DNA of 64,000 bases from Bradyrhizobium sp. B097 (GCF_038957035.1 NZ_CP152412.1:310001-374000); one strand, 5' to 3'. Counted from the first letter of the stretch, positions 17,462 to 25,722 are shown. Translations and numbers: made by a program. The notes: generated by a model not told the origin, from the letters alone.

Positions 17462-19039
17462 ATGTCTGCGAGATTTGCGGTCGTTGATCTGTTTGCTGGT
17501 CCCGGTGGGTTGGCGGAAGGCTTCTCCAGCATCCGAAACGATGATGGCTCGCGTCCCTTCCACGTTGCATTGTCGATAGAAAAGGAGCGGTCCGCATTCG
17601 AAACATTGCGCTTTCGAAGCTTCTTTCGGCAATTCGAGGGAACTGTCCCGGAAGAATACTATCAATTCCTGAACGGCGAAATTGCTGAACCCGATTGGGC
17701 AAAGCTCTTCCCGTCCGAATGGACCCGTGCCCGTCGTGAGGCACTTCAGCTCGAACTTGGGTCAAAAGCGGCAACCCAAGAAATCGATGCGCGCCTTAAG
17801 CAAATTTCAGAGCGGCATCGAGGCAATGTGATCCTCATAGGCGGGCCACCTTGTCAGGCTTATTCCCTTGTTGGCAGGGCACGCAACAAGGGTATCGAGG
17901 GTTACGATGCCAAGAGCGATCCCCGACATTTTCTCTACAAGGAGTACATAAGAATATTGGAGCGGCTTATGCCGGCTGTCTTCGTTATGGAGAATGTCAA
18001 AGGCTTGTTGTCCTCGTCTGTTGACGGCAAGCGTGTGTTTGATCAAGTTCTCGATGATCTACGGAAGGTCGGCAAAGGATCTTATAGGCTTCTCCCATTA
18101 ACGCCACGCTCTGGGCGGTCCCTTTTTGACCATGCTGTTCATTGTCCGGCGTCCGATTTCGTCGTGAGAGCGGAGGATCATGGAATCCCACAATCACGAC
18201 ATCGCGTCATCATACTTGGAATTCGTAACGACGTTGCCTGTGGCTTGGACTCCGGAGCTCCGCTGCTCCCTCCGTCGGAGCGCTCTTCGACGGTGCAGCA
18301 TGTGCTCCAAGGCATGCCAGTGCTTAGGAGCGGCTTGAGCAGTGGCGAAGACACGGAAGAGATTTGGCTGTCCAAGGTACTGCAAACAATTCGCGGCGTT
18401 GCGGGCATGACAGCCGAATTTGACGAGGAAGACGGGCGGTCATTCAAGCGCGCGGCGCGCAGGATTGCTAATGAGCTTTCAGAAGCAGAACGAATTCCTC
18501 ATCGTTCAGGTGGTCGCTATGCAGGAATTCCCCGCGCCTGTTCTGACGAGCTGAGGGATTGGCTGTTCGATGGTAGGCTCCAGCGTTTTCCAAATAGCGA
18601 AACGCGTGGGCACATGTCGGCTGATTTAGGGCGTTACTTCTATGCCGCTCTGTATGGAGTGATGACTGGCGTCTCCCCCAAGGCGAAAAACTTTCCTCCA
18701 GAATTGGCTCCAGATCACCGGAACTGGGAAACGGGCAAGTTCGCCGACAGATTCAGGGTTCAGGTTTGGCACGAGCCGGCGACAACGATTACCAGTCATA
18801 TCTCGAAGGATGGCCACTACTTTATCCATCCCGATCCTGCCCAGTGTCGAAGTTTGACTGTGAGAGAGGCTGCCCGACTTCAAACATTCCCCGACAATTA
18901 TTTTTTCAAGGGGAATCGTACCCAGCAATTTGTTCAAGTTGGTAATGCAGTCCCTCCGTTCCTCGCCAAGAAGATCGCTGCGTCAGTCTATGGTCTAATT
19001 GCACGCCCTCGAGCATCAAAAATATCGCAGGCGAGTTGA
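17462..19039 (+). CDS. DNA (cytosine-5-)-methyltransferase
   Basis: A 525-residue C5-methyltransferase. From the ATG at 17,462 the SAM motif DLFAGPGGLAEGF is at 9-21, the catalytic motif GGPPCQAYS at 127-135 (C131), ENVKGL at 177-182, QSRHRVIILG further on, and the C-terminal QVGNAVPP. The segment between motifs VIII and IX is the target-recognition region; the site cannot be predicted. An upstream reading-frame extension to 17,159 overlaps vsr and is not conserved. No restriction endonuclease gene of a known type is adjacent. The genes downstream (19,254-22,858) are the likely functional partner. Confidence 0.92.
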   Translation: MSARFAVVDLFAGPGGLAEGFSSIRNDDGSRPFHVALSIEKERSAFETLRFRSFFRQFEGTVPEEYYQFLNGEIAEPDWAKLFPSEWTRARREALQLELGSKAATQEIDARLKQISERHRGNVILIGGPPCQAYSLVGRARNKGIEGYDAKSDPRHFLYKEYIRILERLMPAVFVMENVKGLLSSSVDGKRVFDQVLDDLRKVGKGSYRLLPLTPRSGRSLFDHAVHCPASDFVVRAEDHGIPQSRHRVIILGIRNDVACGLDSGAPLLPPSERSSTVQHVLQGMPVLRSGLSSGEDTEEIWLSKVLQTIRGVAGMTAEFDEEDGRSFKRAARRIANELSEAERIPHRSGGRYAGIPRACSDELRDWLFDGRLQRFPNSETRGHMSADLGRYFYAALYGVMTGVSPKAKNFPPELAPDHRNWETGKFADRFRVQVWHEPATTITSHISKDGHYFIHPDPAQCRSLTVREAARLQTFPDNYFFKGNRTQQFVQVGNAVPPFLAKKIAASVYGLIARPRASKISQAS

Positions 19040-19154
19040 TCGCTTGAACGCTTAGCGCAAATGCTGGTGAATTTTCGAAATATTTTCAATAGCTTGATCG
19101 AATTTGCGCCTATTTTGTGCCGTGAACTGCGAAGAACGTACGTAGGACGCTGCG

Positions 19155-19184
19155 TTGATGTAGATCATATTTCAAGAATGTTAT
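19155..19184 (+). promoter_or_regulatory. Possible promoter of the GHKL operon
   Basis: TTGATG and TGTTAT separated by 18 bases, in a notably AT-rich 214-bp gap between the methyltransferase stop and the 75-residue gene, about 70 bp before its start. Weak match; its value is mainly the position. Confidence 0.3.
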
Positions 19185-19253
19185 GGACATTTCAGATTTG
19201 TACGCCATATTTCGTTGAAATGGACGGCGGTAGACGAAGGATTGACTCAACTC

Positions 19254-19481
19254 ATGCGTGACAAGCGGAAGAAGTTCATCCAGCTTGCGGAGGCGCGCGT
19301 CGCGCGAGCAATGAACGACATTCGGCTCATCGGCAATCTTTCAAACCGAAGCGCCTATGCCTACGACGACGATGACGTAAGGAAAATATTTCGAACTTTG
19401 CAGAAGGAGCTCGAAACTGCGAAATCTAGATTTGGCGGTGAAAGCTCTTCTCGAGACATTGAATTTCGTTTGGAGGATTAA
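19254..19481 (+). CDS. Small 75-residue protein, first gene of the GHKL operon
   Basis: Starts MRDKRKKFIQLAEARVARAM and contains the segment IRLIGNLSNRSAY (residues 23-35), followed by DDDVRKIFRTLQKELETAK, a likely helix. I recall small proteins with the same IRLIGNLSNRS segment in phage-defence and mobile regions, but know no function. Its stop codon overlaps the start of the ATPase gene by one base (TAATG), so the two are translationally coupled; GGAGG at the end of this gene is the ATPase ribosome-binding site. The ATG at 19,254 is chosen over 19,215 because the conserved part begins there. Confidence 0.7.
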   Translation: MRDKRKKFIQLAEARVARAMNDIRLIGNLSNRSAYAYDDDDVRKIFRTLQKELETAKSRFGGESSSRDIEFRLED

Positions 19482-21310
19482 TGCCTGACTGGAATTTTGA
19501 AGAGCGAAATCCTCGCTACGTTGAACAGGAGCTCACGCAGCGCGATCAGTTCAACAATGACGAGGTTACGCTCGCCGAGGCTGTGGTACGCGAAGTCATT
19601 CAGAATTCAGCGGATGCCACCTTGGAAACCGGGCCTGTTAGGGTGCGTTTTCGTATCCACGAAGTTTCTACAGCCGACGCCAAATCATTCCGCGACCGAT
19701 TCTCGGCTTTGCGGCCGCATCTCCAAGCATGCAAAATCAATGCTTGGGAGATCGATGAAAGGAAGCCTCGCGTATTAGTAATTGAGGATTTTTCCACCAA
19801 GGGATTGACGGGCGACCCCGGTTCTCTCGATGGCGGTCACTTCCATTGTTTCTGGCGGCGCCACGGAAAATCCGGAAAGAGCGGGCGCGCGGGAGGCCGT
19901 TGGGGGCTTGGAAAGCTGGTTTATTCGACTTCTTCCGACATTCGTTGTTTCTTCGGACTAACAGTTCAAGCGGGCAACACCAGCTCTCTCCTGATGGGAC
20001 AAGCCGTACTCGCGAACCACGAGATCAACAGCAAGAAATATGTTGCGCACGGCTTCTGGTTCGGTGTCCGAAATGCTGCCGAGATGCAAATGCCCGTCAC
20101 CGACCCCGCCCTCATTGAGGCCTTCAAGAAAGAGATCGGAATCACGCGAACAACAGAGAGTGGTCTGTCCATAGCGATTCCATTCGTCAACGAGAAGATT
20201 ACCGAGCAGGTGATTATCCGTGGCGTAGTGGGGAACTATTACTTTCCCATTCTTGCAGGGCGTCTTGTGGTTGAGGTTGGCTCGACAACCATTGACGCGA
20301 AGAGCTTTGGCACAGTTGCGAAGCAGGTGATGATTGCGGAAAAGGACAATCCCGACCGCTACAGCTTCGTCGAGCAGGTCAGCGCTCGACTTACCCAGAA
20401 TCCTGCGTTCGAAGCGAAGTTGTCTCAGGGGGCGGCCAAATCCCTTGTCGCGGATCAGTTCGGAAGCGATCAAGTAACGAAGATGAAGGAGCGGTACGGG
20501 CGCGGTGAAATCGTTCATGTCCGCGTGCCAATTCGCTTGCGGCGCAAAGACAATAGCGAAGAGAAGGTCAGTTGCGTCGACTTGTTTCTCAAGTCGCCGC
20601 CGGAGAACTCTAAGCCGTTTGTTCTCTTTGCGCGCGGATCGATCACGGTGCCGGGAGAGGCTCGGTATTTCAGCGGCGCGAACGCCTACGGCGCGTTCGT
20701 GGCGAGCCAGGAGGACATTGTCGGCTTCTTGGGTGATGCCGAGAATCCTGCGCATACGACCTGGAGCGGAACGGCAGAGAAGCTCAATGCGAACTGGAAG
20801 AATCCTGGTCAAACCCTGCGGTTTCTAAGGTATGCGCTCTGGGACCTCTATGCGATCGTGAGTGACCAGGGAGATCGAAAGGACGAAGATGCGCTCATCG
20901 ACTTCTTCTCGCTCCTTGATCCGGTAAAATCGGAAGGCCGTAGTAAGGAAAAAGCCGTCGTGGTGCCACCCGGTTTGGTACCGTCCGAGAGGGCATTCCG
21001 TATCCAAAAACGGGGCCAGGGCGGCTTCGCAATAGTGCCGGGCCCCGGCGCCTCCAACTGGGAATTTCCAAAATCTGTGCGTGTGCGAGTTGCCTACGAC
21101 GTCATAGGGGCGAACCCCTTCAACAAGCACAGTCCGCTGGACTTCGATCTGGCAAGTGATGACATCAAGGTTGAAACAACGAACATCGGCGTGAAAGCGC
21201 CGGAGGCAAACGTCCTTGAGTTGTCCGTTAACTCGCCTGAGTTCCTTTTGGAAGCAACAGGGTTTGATGTGAATCGTGACCTCATCATTGATGCGAGGGC
21301 CCGTCCATGA
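19481..21310 (+). CDS. GHKL-type ATPase (HSP90/MutL-like ATP-binding domain), defence-associated
   Basis: A 609-residue protein. The N-terminal GHKL ATP-binding fold is shown by the N-box VVREVIQNSADA (35-46; E38, N42, D45), the G1-like VLVIEDFSTKGLTG (98-111; D103) and the G2 loop GGRWGLGKLVYSTSS (138-152). The rest, about 450 residues, has no motif I can name; it includes FVLFARGSITVPGEARYF and a C-terminal beta-rich part. No nuclease motif was seen. It overlaps the next gene by 4 bp (ATGA). Its place next to a cytosine methyltransferase and Vsr suggests an NTP-driven sensor or remodeller in a restriction-like system; that is inference. Confidence 0.8.
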   Translation: MPDWNFEERNPRYVEQELTQRDQFNNDEVTLAEAVVREVIQNSADATLETGPVRVRFRIHEVSTADAKSFRDRFSALRPHLQACKINAWEIDERKPRVLVIEDFSTKGLTGDPGSLDGGHFHCFWRRHGKSGKSGRAGGRWGLGKLVYSTSSDIRCFFGLTVQAGNTSSLLMGQAVLANHEINSKKYVAHGFWFGVRNAAEMQMPVTDPALIEAFKKEIGITRTTESGLSIAIPFVNEKITEQVIIRGVVGNYYFPILAGRLVVEVGSTTIDAKSFGTVAKQVMIAEKDNPDRYSFVEQVSARLTQNPAFEAKLSQGAAKSLVADQFGSDQVTKMKERYGRGEIVHVRVPIRLRRKDNSEEKVSCVDLFLKSPPENSKPFVLFARGSITVPGEARYFSGANAYGAFVASQEDIVGFLGDAENPAHTTWSGTAEKLNANWKNPGQTLRFLRYALWDLYAIVSDQGDRKDEDALIDFFSLLDPVKSEGRSKEKAVVVPPGLVPSERAFRIQKRGQGGFAIVPGPGASNWEFPKSVRVRVAYDVIGANPFNKHSPLDFDLASDDIKVETTNIGVKAPEANVLELSVNSPEFLLEATGFDVNRDLIIDARARP

Positions 21311-22089
21311 CCAGTGCGAAGCGGCGCATTAACTCGACCGGAAGAAAAAAGATCACGCAAGACAGGATTGATCTTCGAGTTTTGCCTTCAGTTCCAGGCG
21401 AACCGATAAGAGCTAAGCTCCACCTCAATCTCGAATCTCTTGAGCTTCCACCGTCAGCCTCGATTTCTGTCGAGGCCTACCATCGCAGCAGTGCAATGCA
21501 GTTCGATTGCGGAACGGTAGCCGGCAAAAAGATTCCTGATGTGCTTTCGTTGAACGAGCTCGATGATACGGCACGGGTTCTTTTCCGCATCAAGATTGTT
21601 GATCGCGAAGCCCATGAGGGCAAGATCCTTGCATCGGCTGATCGCGTACGGCCGTTGGTCGAAGGAGAGCAGGACGGGCGCAGGAGCATCTTCCCCGTGG
21701 AGTACCGCGATCTCGGGCAAGAGGTGTGGCGTGTCGAGATCGACGATGGGGCCGGACCGTCCCTTCTTCTCAACAGCAAGATTCCGGCTTTGATGCATCG
21801 GATACATGAAAATCCTCTTGTTGCCGGTGCGGTCCTGCCAGCCGCGCTTCGCGTCGTTCTTCGGCACATCGCTTACGACCCCTCGGAGGATGATGAAGAC
21901 GGTGACGGCTGGAAAGCGGATTGGAAGCGCTTTTGCAGTGAGGGACTTGGTGTTGAGGATGAGCCGGAGGAGTTGGAGGACGACGAGGCCAGAGATTCGT
22001 GGGTGGACGATCTAGTTCGCCGCTATTGCGAGACACGAGCTTTTGTTGAAAAAGCCAGACAGATGATCCCGGAGGCCACTCATGGCTGA
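21307..22089 (+). CDS. Uncharacterised 260-residue defence-operon protein
   Basis: Not recognised. The N-terminus is strongly basic (SAKRRINSTGRKKITQDR), the middle is beta-rich (IRAKLHLNLESLELPPSASISVE broken over 34-56), and a highly acidic segment (SEDDEDGD and EDEPEELEDDEARD, about 193-228) precedes a C-terminal helix. The basic head and acidic tail could mean nucleic-acid binding or mimicry, but nothing proves it. It overlaps the ATPase gene by 4 bp and the next gene by 8 bp, so all are probably made together. Confidence 0.7.
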   Translation: MTSAKRRINSTGRKKITQDRIDLRVLPSVPGEPIRAKLHLNLESLELPPSASISVEAYHRSSAMQFDCGTVAGKKIPDVLSLNELDDTARVLFRIKIVDREAHEGKILASADRVRPLVEGEQDGRRSIFPVEYRDLGQEVWRVEIDDGAGPSLLLNSKIPALMHRIHENPLVAGAVLPAALRVVLRHIAYDPSEDDEDGDGWKADWKRFCSEGLGVEDEPEELEDDEARDSWVDDLVRRYCETRAFVEKARQMIPEATHG

Positions 22090-22858
22090 TGACTTGCGTC
22101 GACTTAATGAAGCAGGAATTGCTCAATTCGCCGAATACCTGAATCAGGGAGCGGTTGGAGCGCCGCCGCATCATCTGCTCGACCACCCAGATACGTCGGA
22201 GGCACTCGCTTTGCCCGTGAAAATGATGCTTCGGACCTACAAGAACCGATATGAGTTTGGGCGTGACCTCGGAATGCGTCTCGCATCGCTCGATCAGGCT
22301 AGGATATCCAACGACCGTGGCCTTTGGACGTGGCTCGCGCTTTACTTCTTCGATCAGCTGTGTCCGCCAGGTGCTGGAGGGAAGCGCAAGCTGGATAAGC
22401 ATTATCGCTATATCTTAAGCGGTCATTTTCGGCACTACTACCGCCATCTCGTGCGTTCACCCTGGCAGCTGTGTCGCGATCATGGTCCGAATTCTCGCTT
22501 CCTGCTTTTGGCAGCAAACGACGATGGCGAGGAGCCGCTTCGTCGGCACGGAGATGTTCTTGAGCAGCTTGGTGGTACGCAGAGCATTATACGCAGTCGC
22601 CCGATTATTGCCGAGGCTTCTCGCCTGTACTCGGACCCCATCTCAGGTCGGCCTCGCAAGGGAGTGGCCGGGAAGGGCGGCGGGAGTATCAGGCGCTTTG
22701 CTAGAGTTTTGCGTCAGTTGGATTTGACTTTCGATCCAGAGTTCATGCCGGCTGGCGGCCTAAGTGCTGTCCTTCCCGTTGAGTTTAACGCTTGGAAGAA
22801 GACAATGCCGAAGCCCTTTCCCGCGCAAGGCACCGCGAAGCCAACCGTTCATCCCTGA
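22082..22858 (+). CDS. Uncharacterised 258-residue protein, possibly DUF6339 family, last gene of the GHKL operon
   Basis: Contains DRGLWTWLALYFFDQLCP (about 79-96), a basic RKLDKHYRYILSGHFRHYYRH stretch broken around residue 110, and the C-terminal LYSDPISGRPRKGVAGKGGGS (about 180-200) followed by IRRFARVLRQLDLTFD. From memory this pattern fits the DUF6339 family, which is found with defence genes; I could not check. No PD-(D/E)XK, HNH or other nuclease motif was found by eye. A strong terminator follows 67 bp after the stop. Confidence 0.7.
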   Translation: MADDLRRLNEAGIAQFAEYLNQGAVGAPPHHLLDHPDTSEALALPVKMMLRTYKNRYEFGRDLGMRLASLDQARISNDRGLWTWLALYFFDQLCPPGAGGKRKLDKHYRYILSGHFRHYYRHLVRSPWQLCRDHGPNSRFLLLAANDDGEEPLRRHGDVLEQLGGTQSIIRSRPIIAEASRLYSDPISGRPRKGVAGKGGGSIRRFARVLRQLDLTFDPEFMPAGGLSAVLPVEFNAWKKTMPKPFPAQGTAKPTVHP

Positions 22859-22925
22859 CTCTTTCCCCGAAAGTGGTTGCGCGGCAGCGTTTGGGCAAAC
22901 TGGCTATCTCCCCATCCTAGCATTG

Positions 22926-22946
22926 ATTCCGATTTTCGGAATTTTT
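22926..22946 (+). terminator. Rho-independent terminator of the GHKL operon
   Basis: ATTCCGA-TTT-TCGGAAT forms a perfect 7-bp stem with a 3-base loop, followed by TTTTC. It begins 67 bp after the last gene of the defence operon. Confidence 0.75.
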
Positions 22947-22959
22947 CTTGACGTCACCC

Positions 22960-23425
22960 CCAACTCACCTGTACAACTTCCCCCGTCCCGCCCGGCAAGA
23001 GGGGCGTATCGCGATCGTCACGAACGTGCGGCGGGATGCGATGGACGCTGGCGGTGTGCGAGACGAAGCACGCTGATCGGCGGACGGTGAAGTCGTGTGG
23101 CTCTGGCGCCCCAGGGGCAGGTGCCTCCTCGCGAGACGCGAATGCGTTTTGCGGAGGGCGGTGACAAAGAAGCCCGGTCTCACCGGGAAGAGCACGAAGT
23201 AAGCCGTAACCCATTGCGCAGGGAAGGCCGGATGTTTCGGTTTCACCTGTGGTCCACCCTCCCGTGCTTTTTGTTGCCTGGGACCCATGGGTGCAATCGG
23301 CGCCCGGCCTTCCCTGCGCCCTCTCACGATCATTGAGGGTGAGTTGATCGCATCCCTCGGGCGCAACGCGCCACGAGAGCGCGAACGCATATCCCGTCTG
23401 CTATTTGACAATGTTGATCGGGGAT
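22960..23425. ncRNA. Structured recurrent element of about 450 bp, possible RNA or non-coding repeat
   Basis: The region holds GCGGAGGGCGGTGACAAAG, the hairpin CCCGGT-CTC-ACCGGG (23,173-23,187) and a perfect 16-bp inverted repeat, GCGCAGGGAAGGCCGG at 23,216-23,231 against CCGGCCTTCCCTGCGC at 23,304-23,319. From memory this whole block recurs many times in Bradyrhizobium genomes with compensatory variation in the loop between the 16-bp arms. Short reading frames across it (for example 22,965-23,411 minus) look accidental. Whether it is transcribed is unknown, so the RNA label is tentative. Confidence 0.45.
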
Positions 23426-23448
23426 TAGACTAGGCGTGGCACCGTCAC

Positions 23449-23575
23449 CCCCGCGCAACGGCTTTGCCGTTGTCGCTGGAGGAGCGCGCTTTTGCGCGCG
23501 TCTCGAAGGGTCGACGGCCCGACTGGTGGCCGTGCACCCTTCGAGGCTCGCTGCGCTCGCACCTCAGGATGACGG
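23449..23575. repeat. Degenerate palindromic repeat, family A
   Basis: The right half (CCTTCGAGGCTCG...GCTCGCACCTCAGGATGACGG) is intact, while the left half has diverged to CCGTCACCCCCGCGCAACGG with GTCTCGAAGGGTCGACGG. It adjoins the family C repeat that carries the insertion sequence. Confidence 0.6.
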
Positions 23576-23596
23576 AACTAACGGTGGTGCAAAGCT

Positions 23597-23678
23597 GTCA
23601 TTGCGAGGAGCGCAAGCGACGCGGCAATCCATGGCTTCGCGTATGCTGAACTATGGATTGCTTCGCTTCGCTCGCAAT
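23597..23678. repeat. Palindromic repeat, family C, left part, interrupted by an IS
   Basis: GTCATTGCGAGGAGCGCAAG through ATGGATTGCTTCGCTTCGCTCGCAAT. The remaining end, GCAATGACGAG, lies at 24,730-24,740 beyond the insertion sequence. Joining the two at the shared GCAAT restores a normal family C repeat. Confidence 0.85.
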
Positions 23679-24729
23679 TGTGCATGTTCACTAATTCGCT
23701 GATTGGATCGCGGTGGTCTTGGTAGCGGCGAAGGCCTTTGGCGTTTGTCCTGCTAGGGCTTGGTGAGGCCTGTGGTTGTTGTAGTAAATCAGATACTCGA
23801 ACAGCTCATTGGCGAAGTGGTCGAGGTTGTCGAAGGTGGCGCCCTCGATCACGTCCTCGTCGAGGGTGCGCCAGAAGCGCTCGACCTTGCCATTGGTCTG
23901 CGGTCGATAGGGTCTGGTGTAGCGGTGCTTGATGCCAAGTTCGAGCAGCATGGCCTCGAAGGGATGTTCCTGAGGATTGTTGCGGGAGGCGAACTCGGCA
24001 CCGTTGTCGGACAGGATTTCCTGGAAGGCGAGCCCATAGGTGACGTTGAGGGTGTTGATCATCTTCAGCGTCTTGAACATGACTGGCAGTGCCTTCTTGG
24101 AGGCCAGGACCTCGGCCCAGGCCAGACGCGAGCAACTGTCGATCAAGCTGACGATGTAGGCCGTGACCGAGGGTGGCGCGAGGAACATATCGCGCGGCAA
24201 TTGATGCAGATCGACGTGGCCCAGTTCCCCGAGCTTGTCCTTGATAATGCGACGTTTCTCCTCACGCATCGCCGGCGTGCGGCGGTTTAGCTGATGGCGT
24301 CGCAGCACCCGGTAGATCGTCACCGGCGAAGGTACTGTGTCCCGCTGCTCGCGCAAGACCGCATGGATCTCGTAACGGTTCATCCCTCGCCTGCGGCAAG
24401 CGATGATCTCCGCCTCGATCCCTGCCGGCTCGCGCCGCTCCCGCCATTTGGGGCCGCGGCGGCGCGGCAACAAATCCGCTTCGTCGCCGCTCTGCAAATA
24501 GCGATTGTAATACTTACGGAACGTCTGCGAGCAGGTCCCATGGTGGCGGTAGAAATCCCCCACCCGTTTGAACAGCTCCGATCGGCCAGCCTTTACTGCC
24601 TCATACTCCGGGATCAGAAATCGCCACTTCTGCAGATAGTTACGTTCGATCGTCCGGTCGTAGCTGTTATCGCGCATCGGATCATCCTCCAGTCGAGCGA
24701 TCCAATCAGCGAATTAGTGAACATCGACA
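23679..24729 (-). mobile_element. IS481-like insertion sequence, complete, 1,051 bp
   Basis: The ends are TGT...ACA. The 32-bp terminal inverted repeats, 23,679-23,710 and 24,698-24,729, differ at only two positions (the fourth and fifth bases); the inner part ATGTTCACTAATTCGCTGAT is identical. The element is flanked by a 5-bp direct repeat GCAAT (23,674-23,678 and 24,730-24,734). One intact transposase gene fills it. Near-identical ends and an intact gene suggest a recent arrival. Confidence 0.92.
23691..24677 (-). CDS. Transposase, DDE integrase-core (IS481-like)
   Basis: A 328-residue transposase. The first 110 residues form a helix-turn-helix region (GTCSQTFRKYYNRYLQSGDEADLL), and the rest is a retroviral-integrase-like DDE core: the first Asp in LGHVDLHQLP, the second in ILSDNGAEFASR, and the Glu in TNGKVERFWRTL, followed by YNNHRPHQALAGQTP. 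It overlaps the left terminal inverted repeat at its 3' end. One frame with no programmed frameshift fits IS481 rather than IS3. Confidence 0.93.
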   Translation of the reverse strand: MRDNSYDRTIERNYLQKWRFLIPEYEAVKAGRSELFKRVGDFYRHHGTCSQTFRKYYNRYLQSGDEADLLPRRRGPKWRERREPAGIEAEIIACRRRGMNRYEIHAVLREQRDTVPSPVTIYRVLRRHQLNRRTPAMREEKRRIIKDKLGELGHVDLHQLPRDMFLAPPSVTAYIVSLIDSCSRLAWAEVLASKKALPVMFKTLKMINTLNVTYGLAFQEILSDNGAEFASRNNPQEHPFEAMLLELGIKHRYTRPYRPQTNGKVERFWRTLDEDVIEGATFDNLDHFANELFEYLIYYNNHRPHQALAGQTPKAFAATKTTAIQSAN

Positions 24730-24789
24730 GCAATGACGAGGGAGGCAGGCGGCTCATTCGGTTGTTGCCGCAATCAAAACAGCGCAACG

Positions 24790-25035
24790 TCAGCGCACGA
24801 TGCGCTTCACGCGCGCTTTCTTCTTGGCGATGGGTGCCGGCGCCAGCTCGGCTTCGGCCGCAGCCTTGGCCTCGCGGGCTTCGCGCAGCGCCCGCAGGCG
24901 CTCCATGTTCTTGCGGATCGAGGCTGCGTCGCGCTCGACTTCGGCGATGGCGCGCGCGCCTTCCTCGGCCGCCAGCCGCTGGCGGTCGGCCCTGGCGAGG
25001 CTCGCGGGCGATGGCGTGGGCTTTCTGGCGGTCAT
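24790..25035 (-). CDS. Small lysine/alanine-rich basic protein
   Basis: An 81-residue protein from the ATG at 25,035, which follows GGAGAG six bases upstream. It is nearly all helix-forming residues (ARADRQRLAAEEGARAIAEV, MERLRALREAREAKAAAEAE) with a charged basic tail KKKARVKRIVR. It reads like a coiled coil with a nucleic-acid-binding tail. No named family comes to mind; similar short proteins occur in Bradyrhizobium genomes. Confidence 0.6.
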   Translation of the reverse strand: MTARKPTPSPASLARADRQRLAAEEGARAIAEVERDAASIRKNMERLRALREAREAKAAAEAELAPAPIAKKKARVKRIVR

Positions 25036-25267
25036 TGGCAATCTCTCCTAGGCACGATCCTTCTGCGAACGCTTCGCGCCTGTTGCACGGAACGGCGCGA
25101 TGCAGCGTGCTTGGGATCACGCGCAGCAAGACATGCTAAAACCCGCCCAATCCGGGTGGATCGAGCGGGCCGCAACGCCATCCCAGTACATCCGTGGAAT
25201 GACGAACTGGCATGATCGCGACAAACGCGGAACGCGTTTGCGCGGATATCATGCCCAAGTAAGAAAC

Positions 25268-25477
25268 TCAGACGATCTGAAGATTCTCAGCGCTGGTCTT
25301 GCCGCGCATCTTGTCGGTCTTCAGCTCGAACGAGACCTTCTGGCCTTCAGCGAGGCCGGTCAGACCGGCACGCTCGACTGCGCTGATGTGAACGAACACA
25401 TCCTTGCTGCCGTCGCTCGGCTCGATGAAACCAAAGCCCTTCTGGCCGTTGAACCACTTCACAGTACCTGTCGCCAT
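25268..25477 (-). CDS. Cold-shock domain protein (CspA family)
   Basis: A 69-residue cold-shock protein from the ATG at 25,477, preceded by GGAGAAG. The RNA-binding motifs RNP1 KGFGFIEP and RNP2 VFVHISA are both present. It binds single-stranded RNA or DNA and melts secondary structure in the cytoplasm. A good promoter about 130 bp upstream implies a long leader, the arrangement in which cold-shock genes control their translation. A longer frame to 25,576 is part of that leader. Confidence 0.95.
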   Translation of the reverse strand: MATGTVKWFNGQKGFGFIEPSDGSKDVFVHISAVERAGLTGLAEGQKVSFELKTDKMRGKTSAENLQIV

Positions 25478-25609
25478 CTTCTCTTCTCCAAATTGCGCGT
25501 TTGCGCATGTGTTGCGCAGAATCGCGCGCCATCCATTCAACTGACGATGTCTTTGGAGGAGGGCCGTTCTGACCATTCAACAAGGCGCAACGGCTAATCG
25601 AATGGCCCC

Positions 25610-25637
25610 AATATACACACTTTCCGCGCGAATGCAA
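25610..25637 (-). promoter_or_regulatory. Promoter of the cold-shock gene
   Basis: On the minus strand TTGCAT (25,637-25,632), a 16-base spacer, and TATATT (25,615-25,610). Transcription would start near 25,603, giving a leader of about 125 nt before the cold-shock ATG. Confidence 0.55.
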
Positions 25638-25722
25638 GGTTCGGGCGGTAGCGGGTTCCCGCTGGTAGACGGGGCGGACAGTCTTTCCTCGCGGAAGCGC
25701 CGCAGCGGAGCGGGCTCTCAAG

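Noticed and set aside
16744..22925. Defence island as an integrative element with attachment sites
   Set aside because: No integrase, tRNA gene or direct repeat was found at either border; the insertion sequence to the right has its own target duplication and does not bound the island.
22965..23411. Minus-strand frame of 148 residues in the structured element
   Set aside because: It crosses the 16-bp inverted repeat and the small hairpin; the coding look comes from GC content, and the block recurs as a non-coding element.
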